Source of the DNA: Morella rubra
Taxonomy: Eukaryota; Streptophyta; Magnoliopsida; Fagales; Myricaceae
Length of the DNA: 64,000 nt
Direction of reading: 5' to 3'
Assembly (NCBI GenBank): GCA_003952965.2
Contig: CM025852.1
Location: 14,888,747-14,952,746, forward strand
Shown: positions 45,233-58,412 of the stretch, piece after piece
Numbering within the stretch: the first letter of the stretch is position 1
How the letters are laid out: every line of letters starts with the position of its first letter
The notes under the pieces: model-generated
Database searches by the model: none
Told to the model about the DNA's origin: nothing
Seen by the model: the letters and a program-made list of their open reading frames with translations, nothing else
Translations under genes and position numbers: made by a program

Positions 45233-48200
45233 AAGGGTGGGTACTAGAACGGATGGAACCCGAATAGGCCATTCTGGTTCTGGTACCCATCGGAACCATA
45301 ATTTTCATTCTAGTGTTCCATTCCGAAATAAATCAGAATGGAATCAAAATTTCTAGAAACAGAATTCGGAAATTCCAATTCGTTATCTGGGCCTAAAAGG
45401 CTCAGATTTGGTTTGGGCCAATGGGCCCAAAAATGCATTTTAAAGTATTGTGATTTGTGGGCTGGAAAAGAGATTATTCAGGCGTTGCGAGTGGCAAAAT
45501 TGCACCCAAAAGGCCCAAAATAACACTGCCAATTGAATCAATTTGAAGACCCACAATAAACACCGCCATCTAAAACAAAATAAACTCTAAATTAAAATTA
45601 CAACTAAATTCCATTCAGAAAAACAATTAACCATACAAATAAGTAAATAACTAAACATTCATCAAATAATCCAAATTCAAAGAGGCAAACTCTAAATTAA
45701 AATTACAATGTTCTTTGAAATTTAAAAAAACAAGTAAAAGATAAAGACTAAAGGACATCCAAATTTAAAATTCTAAGCTTCATCCAACATTCCAACATGT
45801 TTAGCATATCCTTAAGTTCTCCATCTCTACAAAAGACAAAAACAAAACCAAACATTTATAAGAGAAATATTAAGACAACCAAATAATCAATTAAGAAAAC
45901 AAAATATTTATGAGAGAAATACTAAGACAACCAACTAAATAAAAAGTCCAACTATCCAAGCTTAATCTATTTAGCATATTCTCAAGTTCTCCATCTCTAC
46001 AAAAGATAAAAACAAAACATTTATAAGATAAATATTATGACAATCAAATAATCAATTAATAAAATAAAACATAGATCTAGTGTACCTATATCTAGTCTGT
46101 ACTCATGGGATCATCTCCACCATCCACCTTGACATCATCTTCCTCAGGTATAGGTTCAACATGCAACCAATTCTGTGCACATATGAGGCCCTCCACAGTA
46201 CAAGGCGCCAAAGAAGAGCGAAAAAAATCCAACACTCGACTGGAAGTGCTAAAAGCAGACACAGAGGCATGGTAGTAATTGAGATAGTCAAAACATGCTT
46301 CGCAATACGAGAAAGAATTTGAAACTTCTGAGAATTCACCTTCCACCACAATAAAATATCAAAACCCGACACCTTGGGTTCCACATCTTCAATCAAGTAT
46401 CTATCCACCTCAAACTTATAATCTAGCAAGTTTTGAGATTGTCGATAATTACTAAGGCCTCCCCATAGTCTTTGCTCAATATTCATGTCATTCACACTTA
46501 CAGAACTTTGACTTCCATTGGTATGCGCTACTTGGGTTATGCAACCTCCACTACTATACTACTTGAATAAGTTTTCTAGAGTATCCTGCACGATGGCAGT
46601 GAAATCCATGCCCCTCTCCTTCCCAAAGTTATTGATAGACCAAACTCCAAAGTGATGAGTTTAGAGCGAGGATCCAATACCGAAGCTATAAATAAAAGTC
46701 TATTCACCTTCCTCAAATTCTCCCAATACTTGTTATACTTGCTTTGCATCCGTTTAGCTATGTTACAAAGCAACATATCAGAAGATGCGGTAAAGGTCTT
46801 CAAATGCAATTTAATTTTTGCTAAGTCCTCAAAAAACGCATTTTAAGTTACATATTCTGACACCAATATATGTAGGGTGACCTCATAGAACACTTTCAAA
46901 AATTGAACAAATTGTCAAATGTGCTCTCAATCCTCAAATGTAGGTGTTCCCAACCCCTTCCCCTCATGACCATCTTCATTCAAAAACATTACTAAGTTCC
47001 CATCTGCCTCCAACATATCCTTAAAAACACCCCAAAAATTTTCTACCCTTTCTAACATAATATAGGTCAAGTTCTAAAGAGTGGGAACATCCATTTGCAA
47101 GAAATTGTTTTCAAACAACATTCTATTAGCCGCGACCTTCTTGAACGCAGCAAGCCTTTGAGCACTAGATTTCACATATTTAATAATATTCCGTATCTTT
47201 GCAACTGAATCATCCAACTCCAATCCCTCTTGGACAATAAGATTCAAAATATGTGCAAAATATCGTATATGAATAAAATCATGATTACAAACAACTTGTG
47301 CCCCTAGCCCTGTATGCCTTATTTTTACTTGTTCAATTGCAGTATCATTGGAGGTTGCATTATCAATTGTGATTGTGAGGATTTTCTCAATCTTCCAAGC
47401 ATTCATACATGTCTCTATCTTTTTCCTAATAGTGGCCCACTTATGATCAGTTACACGGCGAAAGTAAAGAATCATCTTATGTAAAACCACTTCCTATCAA
47501 TAAAGTGGGCTATCATGCACATATAATTCACATTTTGAACTGATGTCCACGTATTATTGGTAAAACACACTCTAGGGCTTTCCCTTACAATTGTCTCTTT
47601 TAACTTAGTCCTCTCTTCTATATACAACTCCATACAATCCTTCATGATTGTATATCTCATCTAAAGAGGCTCAAGTCTAGCAGTCCTTAAATGCAGCAAT
47701 CCACCTACTAATCTCATTTTCACTATAATTATCCAACTTCAAAACTCCAAACTCATTCCCTTTTGCTTTCAAAGCATTTATTGTCAACCTAGAGAGTCTA
47801 ATAGTTGCTTCAAATATGGCAAGCAACATTTGAGATGACTTCTCATACCCAAAGTCCCATGGTGTTCAGGATGACACCCAACCTTGGCCTTACAATAATG
47901 ACACTTGGCCTCAGGGTGTTTAGGTCTAACAACTGGCAGAATCTTAGTGAAATGATCCCACACAAAACTCTTGTGAGCATTTTTTCTCTTTTTACTAGGT
48001 TGATCTTCTTCTAGATCATTAGTATGACCCTCATCTTTAGGAGAATGAGGAGCACTAACACACTCATCAACTAGGTCCGATGAACCATCTGTAGGTGTAG
48101 AACTTAAAGAATCTATCTGACACAAAAAAAACATTTGATTTCAGTTCATTAACTTCATTTGAGTAATTGAGTAACAAAAATTAAATAATCAACCCTAAAA

Positions 48201-48832
48201 TTGTTTCAATCACCAAATCTGCTAATCAAATTCCCAAATCAAATTAACAAAACCTAAAGAAGTTTAACACTAAAGAATTTAAGAATACAACATTTAAATA
48301 CTAAATAGTCCTTGTCACCTTTGTGAGAGAGAATGAGACTATGAGAGTGACAGAGTCGAGACCAAACGGATTCGGCCCCAAGGTGATGTGACGACTAGAG
48401 AGAGAGGGAGAAAGGAGCTGAGCACAAATGAGGCAGTTGGAGCAGAGGTGCCGTGGCAAGGAGGGTGAGGGGCATGGCTGATAGCTCAAGGCTGAGAGAG
48501 GGGGGGGGGCGAGGGGGCTGGAACAGTTGAAACTTTTGAAAGACCTACGTCTTTTGTTAGGATAAGTGACCTGGATCAAAATGACCCAGGTCACTAATTT
48601 TTTTTTTTTTAAAAAACAAAAACAACTAAATTGTTTTGAAAATTAAAAAAATACCAGAACCGGAAATTCCAGCATTTTTTTCAGAATTTCCAGTTTCAAT
48701 TCTGGTTCTAGAATTTTCCTATAATGGGATTCAGTTCCGGTACCGAAAAATGGTCAGAACCGGTACCGGAATGCCGGAACTGGTACGGGACACAGATGTT
48801 CCGGTTTGAACCGAAACAAATGCTCACCCTTA
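45233..48832 (-). mobile_element. hAT transposon (3.6 kb) with 8-bp target duplication
   Basis: Ends TAAGGGTGGGTA (left) and, reverse-complemented, TAAGGGTGAGCA (right) form imperfect terminal inverted repeats. Flanks CTGCCACC (45225-45232) and CTACCACC (48833-48840) are an 8-bp duplication with one mismatch. Subterminal sequences are rich in GAACCGG/CCGGTACC words. It carries a decayed Ac-like transposase on the - strand. Confidence 0.87.
46085..48134 (-). pseudogene. hAT transposase, BED finger and hATC dimerisation, decayed
   Basis: The N-terminal frame (47784-48134) has WDHFTKILP and AKCHYCKAKVGCHP then GMRSHLKCC, a BED zinc finger. Next come VCFTNNTWTSVQNVNYM (47472-47660), ITIDNATSNDTAIEQV and CNHDFIHIRYFAHILNLIVQ (47074-47490), the catalytic-core region of RICESLEEPER-type hAT proteins, and finally FDILLWWKVNSQKFQILSRI with VLTISITTM (46103-46495), the hATC dimerisation block. 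At least five frame changes separate these parts. It would have cut and pasted DNA with 8-bp duplications. Confidence 0.87.
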
Positions 48833-48840
48833 CTACCACC

Positions 48841-49990
48841 AGATCAGTGCCACCCAAACTTACTTAGGAACTAGAACTCTGGTAAACCCCAATACTTCAA
48901 TTGGGTAGTCTTTGTGTGTGGTCAATAAACCTTGATGGAACTAAAGAACAAGTACAGTCTTTTTGGTACGCTTTAGTCCTTACAGAGTAAACTAAGGACA
49001 TGTTTGTTTGCAAAAGTATTCCAAAATACAAATATATTCAACAAATTTACAAAACGAACATCCAAAAATTCAAACACAAATACTAATGCCTTTTACACAA
49101 TCTCCAACAACTTTTCACACAAACTCTAATACCTTAAAAAAAATTATAACGAATCTTCTCTCTCCGTACTTTTTCACCTAACTCAATTACTTTTTTATTA
49201 AACAATTACATCACATCATCTTTCTCTACACCTTTTTTACAAACTCCAACAAAAATTAAATATCTTTAAAACTTTTCTTCAACTTTTACACAAAAACCTA
49301 TAAAACTCTAATCTGCATAAATATTCACAATTCTATCAAAATCCTAAAAATATTAGATTTTTTTCCAAAATGAACATCGCTAAGAAACAACAACGGAGAG
49401 TTCTTGGAGAAGATAACAAGGGAGGCTTATACTCTCTTTAAACAAAGAAACGATTCTTGGATGTGTAACTAAGTGTATTTTGTATCTTTGGCCAAATGGG
49501 AGGGAAGGCTTTTTATACCTTAGGCTACTGAGGTGAGAATCACGAATTTAGTTAGGTTTGAGATGCTTCAAAAACAGTTAGAGGCATTCAGGTTTAGCTT
49601 TCGCAATTCTGGTAAACCTCAAGCAAACTCTCAATAAACTGTGCCAACATAAAACATATTGCGCTCTAGCTTCATGTTATGAAACTAGTAGACAGACTCC
49701 CCATCATACTATACATTCTCCAAACACATTCATTTGCATACTGAGATGCTTGAACCATGTAGTGCTTTCACTTTTGAATCTTTAGGAATATGACACAAAT
49801 ACAAACATGAAGTTTATGCCAACTAAAGACATTTACACATTCCGTACATCCCCTTTCTCGAGATTCATAACTCTTTTCTTGCCATTGAGGTCAATAAGCA
49901 TGTTGCTCTTCTTCTAAAGCCAACATGGTTGTACTAATTCTCTAGAGATAACTCTCCCAAACTAATTGTATTGAGTCAGTTACTATTTTC
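48841..49990. other. Intergenic sequence right of the hAT element
   Basis: AT-rich, continues the pre-hAT target sequence. No open frame with a recognisable domain and no tRNA or repeat boundary seen. Confidence 0.4.
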
Positions 49991-50026
49991 TTTTCTCTCG
50001 AAAAACATCCATTGTATTCATGTAAA

Positions 50027-50299
50027 TTAAAAGGCTAGAAAAATAGAGTCACGATACAGAATATCAAACGGAATACAACTAGAAGCGATAAAGCCAGTAA
50101 TAGAAGAACGAGCAGCCCAGTTAGCCAAAAGATGGGCTTGCTGATTGAGTTTCCGGGGAACCCAGTGAATGGACCAAGTTGATTGTGCTTTAAACGCCAG
50201 ACGCATAGAGTGAACTAAATCTTCTATTTTCCAGCAAGGTGGTTGTAGCAAATCTCCAAGATCCTCCCAAAACAATTTCGAGTCAGTTTCAAAGATCAC
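50027..50299 (-). pseudogene. LINE C-terminal RNase H domain fragment
   Basis: 90 codons with MIFETDSKLFWEDLGD (catalytic Asp context ETDS) and HWVPRKLNQQAHLLANWA, the signature of the RVT_3 plant RNase H-like domain. The N-terminal half of the fold (DGA... motif) is not in this frame. Confidence 0.78.
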
Positions 50300-50612
50300 C
50301 TTCGGCCAATTCTTCTCAAGAGCTCATTCCACTGCACGTGCAGTAGCCATCGCTTCACCCTGGAGAGGGTCCATAGTCTTAACTTGCTCCGTGTACACCG
50401 TACAAAGAGAGCTGGAGGAGTCTCTACAAGAGAGGGCTATGTATGATCCTAATTGACATATAGCCATGTCAAAATTGATCTTCATCTGATCAGGATTTGG
50501 AGGAACCCAACAAGTCGCAGGTCTAGAAACCTACTTCAGCCAAGCCACTGAGTAATCCAAAAGCCGATGCGAGAGAAAGTTTTGAAGGTTTGAGGCAGTA
50601 ACCGGTTCTCCT

Positions 50613-52796
50613 TCATGAAGAGCCTTGTTCCGAGAAAACCATAACACATCCATAATCAGAGCAACATTCAACATGAAGGAAGGGAAATAGCGGGGGTGGA
50701 TGCCTAAGAGGGAACTCGGTATTAAGGAGAATATGAATCCAATTAGCTGGAGAGTTGGCAGGAATTCTGAAAAGATCGAGGGCCCAGTTGTATGTACTCC
50801 ATAAGATATGTGCTAAGCTGCATCCATGAAAAACATGCAGCATTGTTTCACAGTGTTGACCACAGCCAATACAGAACAACTGAGATGTGTCAGTGTGCTC
50901 ATGCAATCGAAAAGCAGGGGCACATACCAGAGTACTTTCAATTGCTATCTTCCATAATAAGAGCTTCAATTTGTCCTGCAGGGGAAGTCGCCAAAGGTTG
51001 GACCAGTTCTGTTCTTCCAAATGTTACCAAGAAGTACAGTGTTGCTCCTGTGTTGCAAACACTACACCCTTCATTGTGACTGTACCTTTCGGGTCCGAAG
51101 TCCAAATGATGGCTTCTGAAATCTGACGATTTGGCAGGGAGAGCTCTAGGATATGGTTCACCGTATCTGCTGAGTAGAGAGAGTGCAAGAGAGTAGTGTT
51201 CCATTCCCCTGTAGCTTCTTCTACTAGTTCGGCCACCCTATGAATTTTGCTAGACGGAGTTGCATCGAATCTCCAAGTAGGTAAGAACCCACTGTGATTT
51301 GGAATCCGAGGATCCCTGCTGATGTCCAGCTTCCAACCGTTTTTGGGAATGAAGCAAAGGTTTGCTCGAAGGGCTGCTTTAACCTTGCTGATTCCTTGCC
51401 AAACCAATGATGAACCAGAAGTAGATTCTAAATCAAGAAAAGAATTCTGCGGAAAATTCTTTGCCTTCAATATCCTTACCCAATGAGTCTCCAGTTTTCT
51501 CAAGATATTCCACCCCAACTTTTGTAGAAAAGCCGAGTTAACTTCTTTCATCCGTCTGATTCCCAATCCACCAAAAAGTTTAGGTGGACATATGGAGTGC
51601 TAAGCCTTTGGGGTATAGTTGTGAGTTTTGTTCGTGAGGAACCCCCACCAGAAATCCTTCACCAATTTATCCACTCGGGAGCACCATCCAGCTGGGAAAT
51701 GCAAAAGATTGTATGAAGTATTGTGGTAAAGAGGTGGCAACTGATTTGATGAGAGTAGTAAGACCCGATTGCGACAAAGTCTTGCTCTTCCAACTAGACA
51801 GTTTGGATTTAACGCGATCCTTGACTGTTGTGAAATGTTTTGTTTTGTATTTCCCCCAAATCAACGGTAGACCCAGGTACTTGCTGTCCTTTTTCATAGG
51901 TTGCAGTGAAGAGCATCAGTGATGGCAAATCTAACTCGAGTAGAGTGTTGGGACTAAAGTGGATAGATGATTTGTTCTTGTTAACTGGTTGACCAGACCA
52001 GTTGCAATATTCCTGAAGTATCAAATCCACTATCCTAGCTTCTCTTAAATTTGCCCTGCAAAACACTAGGAGATCATCTGGAAAAGGTAAATGGGTAATT
52101 ATGGGAGCTCTACGGGTTGGTTGGATACTGTGAAAATTCCCAGCACACTCAGCTTGTCGGAATTTACGTGACAAGGCCTCAAAAGTCAATATAAAGAGAA
52201 AGGGGGATAGTGGATCCCCCTATCTCAAGCCACAGGTTGGTGTGAAATGTCCAAAAATGAAAGAAGGATGCTGTCATGCCATCCGATTCGGAGGCCTTTG
52301 ATGCTCCCAGTTGTTTGACCACTTTGACAATCTCCCTCTCAGCAGGTTGCTTGCACAAAAAAGTGTTTTCTGTCTCTGAAATCTCTGGTAGCAAGAGTTC
52401 TTCAATCTTAGAAGTCATCTTAGGATTGGTGGACGTGTACAGGGACTTGAAGTTGTCCACCAGTAAATTTTCAATTTCTCTCCGATCCGAATACCAGTGT
52501 CCCGAAGCATCTTCCAGCAAGTTAAAATCATTTCTACATCGCCTAATAACTGTGGATAGATGAAAAAAATTTGTATTAAGGTCAGTAGTTGTTAACCACT
52601 GAATCCTAGATTTGGTTTTCCACATTTCTTCCTCATGTTTCATAACCGCCTGAAGTTCAAACCAAGTCAGAGCTAGAGCCTCTTCCGTGTCATTTGAGGA
52701 TGGTTGATGTTCTAGCCCTGCAAGTTGCAGACGTAGTCTCCGAATCTTTTGAGGTAGAAACCCCACAACGTCCATGTCCCATTTTTTGAGTGCCAC
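50613..52796 (-). pseudogene. LINE reverse transcriptase with core deletion
   Basis: Frames read KSRIQWLTTTDLNTNFFHLS, ENLLVDNFKSLYTSTNPK and GASKASESDGMTASFFHFW (RT fingers), then directly a sequence like PTCGLR-GDPLSP, FEALSRKFRQ and LPFPDDLLVFC. The part between, which should hold the first catalytic Asp, is missing near 52245, and FADD has become FPDD. Later parts: LGLPLIWGKYKTKHF, FGGLGIRRMKEVN, NWSNLWRLPLQDKLKLLLW and CIGCGQHCETMLHVFHGC (zf-RVT). Confidence 0.8.
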
Positions 52797-52823
52797 CTTT
52801 GTATTGTCTAGCTGTCTACAAAG

Positions 52824-53092
52824 CTAAAAGGCCGACGACCCAACCACCCGTGTATTCCAAGTGCCCTGGATGACCGCCCCGCTCGTTGAATCTTTTAACC
52901 AAAATTGTTCAAACCGGAATGGTGCTGGTCCCTTAAAGCGACTTCCTTGTGATTCCAAAAGGATCGGGCAATGGTCTGAAGAAGTACGAGGCAAATGGTG
53001 AACTATCGCCCGTGGCAAAGCCCTTATCCAGCCTATCTAATCCTTTGCCTTCCATTACACCAGGTGAAAGGTGGTCCCGCATAACCTAAGTC
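52824..53092 (-). pseudogene. LINE endonuclease C-terminus
   Basis: RLDKGLCHGR-type start, then RAIVHHLPRTSSDHCPILLE, with the DHCPI catalytic His context, and PFRFEQFWLKD. Its N-terminal continuation is at 59838-60017. Confidence 0.78.
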
Positions 53093-53097
53093 GACTT

Positions 53098-53683
53098 TGA
53101 TAGTTTATGTGGAATTAAACTAAATAAATAACATGTTTTCAACAAAACATCTATCAGGATTATAATTGCAATTGCGGATTCGATTACTTACCTTGATATA
53201 GTAATTCGGGAATCCACAAGTTTCAACCCGCTTCACGATCCAATCCAAAGCTCCAGCAATTCAGAATAGAATAACGCCACAAGGGTCTTCTCTCTGGCTA
53301 GGCTGATTTAGAATCTCTAATGTGTTGCCTCCTAAGGGATTTATGTACTCTCTTTTAGGGATTTCTCCTGATGACCAACCCCTTGAATATAACAGTTATA
53401 TTTATAGGCCTTGGGAAACCCTAGAGAGACATGAGACATAGGATCCTTAGGGATCTCAAATTCCAGCCGTAGGATTAAACTGAAGAACTCTTCTTCTAAT
53501 AAAATTAGGGCTTCTACTAATTACAATCAAGTCCATCAACATATTGTAATTGACCCTGAAATTTGAGATTATTGCAAATATGCCCCTTTTACATACAATT
53601 AATTCCTTCCACCAAACTATATTCCATATGAGATATTAGGACTGGATTAATTATTTGGTTATCGAGGGCACATAATTCTAACA
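53098..53683 (-). repeat. Copia 3' LTR
   Basis: 586 bp, near-identical over most of its length to 59268-59837; a replaced stretch near 53270-53330 is the main difference. Followed by ATCTCCCACTTGCC, complement of the polypurine tract. Confidence 0.92.
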
Positions 53684-54452
53684 ATCTCCCACTTGCCCTC
53701 AGAACCAAATATCACCGTCACGTCCCTATCTCATGTAAACCTTGATTTCTTAGTTCACAACTCAGTTGGACCATAAAACAATTTTGAAAATATATAATAT
53801 ACTTTTATGTATTCAAAAAATAGTTTTGTAAAACACATCCGGCCGGATTTCTTTTGGTCCAACACTTATATGAACATTAACTGAATATACTGTCTCTCCA
53901 AGAGACTGGTGGATTCCTTGTTGAGCATTCATACAACTCATCCATCACGCACACAACCCAACATGTCCGTATATAGTCCTGAATGGACATCACCGGTTGA
54001 CAACGTCAAAGTATGTGTACATAATACATGAATAAATACAAACCTCTCAGGTCTAAGGACAATACCGAATTGTGATAGAACAACCTTTAACCTGACAGTG
54101 ATCATTTTCCAAAAGGCATTCTTTATCGGATCCTGTTCAGTGTATGTACCTATTACATGACACCCACTTGTCTGCTTAAGGTCATACCTCAATGATGGAA
54201 TCAATCATTCTCCGCACAACAAGTGTAGACTTTATGACACAAAAGTCTAGAACAATTTCAGGCTTACAAGGAACTGAAAAATCATTATTCCCTGCCTTTG
54301 ATTCATTAATCTCTAGCATGATTTTTCTACAATGTTACCTGAACAAATTTACATACATAACATCTCATGTTACGTATAAACCCATAACAACAATAATATA
54401 TGTGAAAAACAAATAAACTTTTATTATCAAATAATAAAGGAAAAACAAAACG
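53684..54452 (-). other. Non-coding region between pol stop and 3' LTR of the copia element
   Basis: About 770 bp without frames. It is homologous to the interior of the LTRs at 60600-61236 and 28740-29412 (shared GACTGGTGGATTCC, CTCAGGTCTAAGGA, TTTGATTCATTAATC), so sequence that is LTR in relatives lies outside the LTR here. Confidence 0.75.
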
Positions 54453-57400
54453 TCAAACCCAATCATACATATATCTCAAACCCATATCCTTAATATGTTT
54501 CTCAAACACTTTCTGAGATAAAGGCTTTGTAAATGGATCAGCTAAATTATCAGCTGATGCAACCTTCACCATTGTGATATCACCTCTGGATATGATATCA
54601 CGTATTAGGTGAAAACGACGTTCTATGTGCTTCGTCCTTTGATGAGACCTTGGTTCCACTGCCTGTGCAATTGCACCATTGTTATCGCAGTATAAGGAAA
54701 TAGGCGCCTCAATCGAAGGGACAACTTCAAGTTCTTGAATGAACTTGCGAATCCACACAGCTTCCTTTGCAGCTTCACTTGCAGCAACATATTCTGCCTC
54801 AGTTGTAGAATCAGCAGTAGTACTTTGCTTGAAACTTCTCCAACTGAATGCTCCTTTGCCAAGAAGGAACACAAACCCGGATGTTGATCTTCTATCATCA
54901 ATGTCTGATTGAAAATCTGAATCTGTATATCCCTAGACAGTCAGATCCTCACTACCATACACTAAGAAATAGTGTTTTGTATTTCTCAAATACCTGAGGA
55001 TATGTTTCACTGCTGACCAATGTTCTGGACCTGGATTGGATTGGTATCTACTCACAACGCTAACTGCGTGACTGATATCAGGTCTAGTACAAAGCATAGC
55101 ATACATGAGACTCCCTACAGCCGAAGCATAATGGCAGTTACTCATCTTCTCTCTTTCTTCAGGTGTTTTTGGACACATCTGCTTAGAGAGATGAATTCCA
55201 TGTCTAAAGGGTAGAAACCCTTTCTTGGAATTTACCATGCTAAATCTAGCCAATATCCTGTCAATATAATTGACCTGTGAGAGACCCAATAATCTCTTCT
55301 TTCGGTCTCTAAACACTTTGATCCCGAGTATGTAGGATGCTTCCCCAAGGTCTTTCATTGAAAATTGGTTAGACAACCACATTTTCACAGATGACAAACC
55401 CCTACATCATTCCCAATGAGTAGTATGTCATCACATAAAGAACCAAAAAGGTGATAGCACTCCCACTAACCTTCTTGTAGACACAAGGTTCATCCATGTT
55501 TTGTGAGAAACCAAACATTTTGATTGACTCATCAAAACGGATGTTCCAACAACGTGATGCTTGTTTTAGGCCATAAATGGATTTCTTCCAATTTGCACAC
55601 TTTTGATTCATTTTCCGAGATATGAAACCTTTGGCTGGTCCATATAAATTTCTTCATGGATGTACCCATTCAAGAATGCGGTTTTCACATCCATCTGCCA
55701 TATCTCATAATCATAGTATGCTGCAATTGCCAATAGAATCCTTATGGACTTTAGCATAGCTACTGGTGAAAAGGTTTCCTCATAATCAATACCAGCCTTT
55801 TGAGTATACCCTTTCGCTACCAGCCTAGCTTTAAAGGTCTCTACCTTTCCTGTTGGTCCAAGTTTCCTTTTGTAGACCCATTTGCAACCTATAGCTTAAT
55901 GCCTTCTGGTTTGTCTACCAAGGTCCATACCTTGTTGGAATACATGGAGTCCATCTCTGATTCCATGGCCACATGCCAATGCTTAGCATCTTTGTCTTTC
56001 ACAGCCTCTGTATAATCACAAGGATCAATCTCCAGTCCCTCAGATTCCATTTGATAAATCTCATTTAACAAATTGAATTTTACTGGAGGTCTTATAATCC
56101 TTTTACTACGACGAGGCTCCTGTGTCTCAACAGGTTAGTTTGATCAGTGGGAATAATCACTTGATCCTCATTGTTCTCATTCTGCTCAGTCACTGTACTA
56201 TCTCTTTGCTCATCAAGAGCAACTCTACTCTCAGTTTCATTCAAACTATAATCCTCTTCAAGAAAAGTAGCATTCCTGCTAACAAACACTTTGTTTTCAT
56301 TTGGATTATAGAAGTAGAAACCAGTAGTCATTTTGGGATAGCCTACAAATAGGCACCTATCAGTCCTTGATCCCAGCTTATCCACATTAAACCTTTTAAC
56401 ATGAGCTGGACAACCCCATATCTTAATATGATTTAGGCTTGGCTTCTTGCCAGTCCATAACTCATATGGGGTATTAGGAACTGATTTTGTAGGGATCCTG
56501 TTTAACAAGTAAACACGGTCTCCAAAGCATGTCCCCAAAATGATATGGGCAACTCAGATATGCTCATCATGGAACGAACCATATCCAATAGGGTTCTATT
56601 CCTTCTCTTGCAACACCATTGTGCTATGGTGTGCCTGGTGGTGTGAGTTGAGATATGATTCCATGATCTTTAAGATAAACTTTAAAATCATCCAAGAGGT
56701 ATTCGCCTCCCCTATCGGAGCGAATCATTTTAATGGACTTTCCAATCTGTTTCTCAACTTCATTGTGGAATTCCTTGAACTTTTCAAAGGATTCCGATTT
56801 ATGCTTCATCAGGTATAGATAACCATACCTAGAATAATCATCAATGAAAGTAATGAAATAAGAGAAACCTCCTCTTGCCATATGGTTGAAGGGACCACAA
56901 ACATCAGTATGTATTAATCTAATACTTCTGTGGCTCTAATTCCTTTCCTGTAAAAGGGCTTTTGGTCATCTTTCCTTGTAAGCAGGGCTCACAGATTGGA
57001 TAGGGCTCAATTTTCAGAAATTGCAATGGCCCATCCCTTACCAATCTATTGATCCTATCAATATTGGCATGACCAAGTCTTAGATGCCACAAGTAAGTTG
57101 GATTAACATCCCTTTTCCTTTAAGGGATAACACACTGGAATCATCATTCTCAATATTATTCAAAGAATTATCAACATTCAAAAGATAAAGACCATCATAA
57201 ATAATTCCAGAAGCAACAAATTTATTTTGAAACTTAATAACAAGTTTGGAATTGAAAAGAAATGAATATCCTGATAAACCAAGTTTTGAAACAGAAATCA
57301 AATTTCTACGAACTTCTGGAACATAAAGACAGTCTTCTAGAATCAAAATTCTATTATTAGATAATTCTAAACTAAAAACTCCAATGGCAGTCGCTGCAAC

Positions 57401-57568
57401 AGTTGCACCCGTCCCCATCTTAAGGATCAGCTCCCCTTCATGGAGCCTTCTGGTCTCCTTGAACCCCTGCAACATATTGCAGATGTGAGATGTAGAACCA
57501 GAATCCACACACCATGAATTAAATGGACCATCCATTAAATTCAATTCAATTACAAGCATATTAGACAT
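54453..57568 (-). pseudogene. Copia pol: protease, integrase, RT, RNase H
   Basis: Right to left: SWCVDSGSTSHICNM (protease DSG), LRLGHANIDRINRL (pre-integrase), GFSYFITFIDDYSRYGYLYL and SDRGGEYLLDDF (integrase DDE residues), LNRIPTKSVPNTPYELWTGK, VWTLVDKPEG, WKKSIYGLKQASRCWNIRFD, VLYVMTYYSLGM where YVDD is expected (V-M-T replaces V-D-D), FSMKDLGEASYILGIKVFRD, VGSLMYAMLCTRPDISHAVS, and RNase H SWRSFKQSTTADSTTEAEYV and SLYCDNNGAIAQAVEPRSHQ. Frameshifts divide it into several frames, and the loss of the YVDD box kills RT activity. Confidence 0.9.
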
Positions 57569-57609
57569 ACCTTCAAAGGTTTGCCCTTTTTAAGAGAAGC
57601 TAAGTAAAC

Positions 57610-58412
57610 TCAGCAGTTTCTCTTCCAGTGACCGGGCTTGCCGCAATGGAAACAATTTCCTTTGCCTTTGTTCTTGTCACCTCCTTTGTTTCCTTGTTCA
57701 CCTTGAACATTCTTAGCTGCCTGATACCCCTTATTATTTTTCTTGAAGTTCTTAAACTTGGGTTTCAGTTTCATAGAGGCATTAGATTTCTCTGTGACCA
57801 TCACAGTAGGTTTGTCCTTCTTGATGAGATCTTGAGCTGACTGCAACATATTGAGCAGCTCTGACAATGTCACACTCATCTTGTTCATATTGTAATTAAG
57901 GACAAACTGATTAAAAGAATCAGGCAGAGATGAAAGAATGGCATCAACTTTTGTGTCACCATCCATCTCAGCTCCCAAAAAGTCCAGTTCGTTGATGAAA
58001 GAAATCATCTTCAAGACATGTTCCCGAACTGGGCTCCCTTCCACCATTTTGGTGGACATCAGATTCTTCATACAGTCTGCCTAGCAGATCTGCTCTGCTC
58101 TCCAAACATTTCTTGGAGATGCAACATAGCGCCTGCAGCTGTAGCTATGCCCTCACAATCTTTCTGCAAAATATTTGAGATTGAGGCCATAATATAGCAC
58201 TTTGCCATATTATCATCATCATGCCATTTGTTAAAGACTCTCTTTTCTTCCTCAGTGGCATTGTTCAGGGCAAGCTCAGGTGTCTCAGAGGTGAGAACAT
58301 AACCGATCTTATCGGCTGAGAGAATAATCATAAGATTTCTCTTCCAATCAATATAATTCGGTCCTGTCAACCGATTGTCATCCAGAATCCTAGCCAAAGG
58401 ATTAAAAGTCAT
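57610..58412 (-). pseudogene. Copia gag (one frameshift)
   Basis: Start MTFNPLARILDDNRLTGPNY then IDWKRNLMIILSADKIGYVL, a typical copia gag N-terminus. A one-base loss near 58075 shifts frame at SARQT. The second part ends with KGNCFHCGKPGHWKRNC, an intact CCHC knuckle. It formed the virus-like particle shell in active relatives. Confidence 0.88.
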
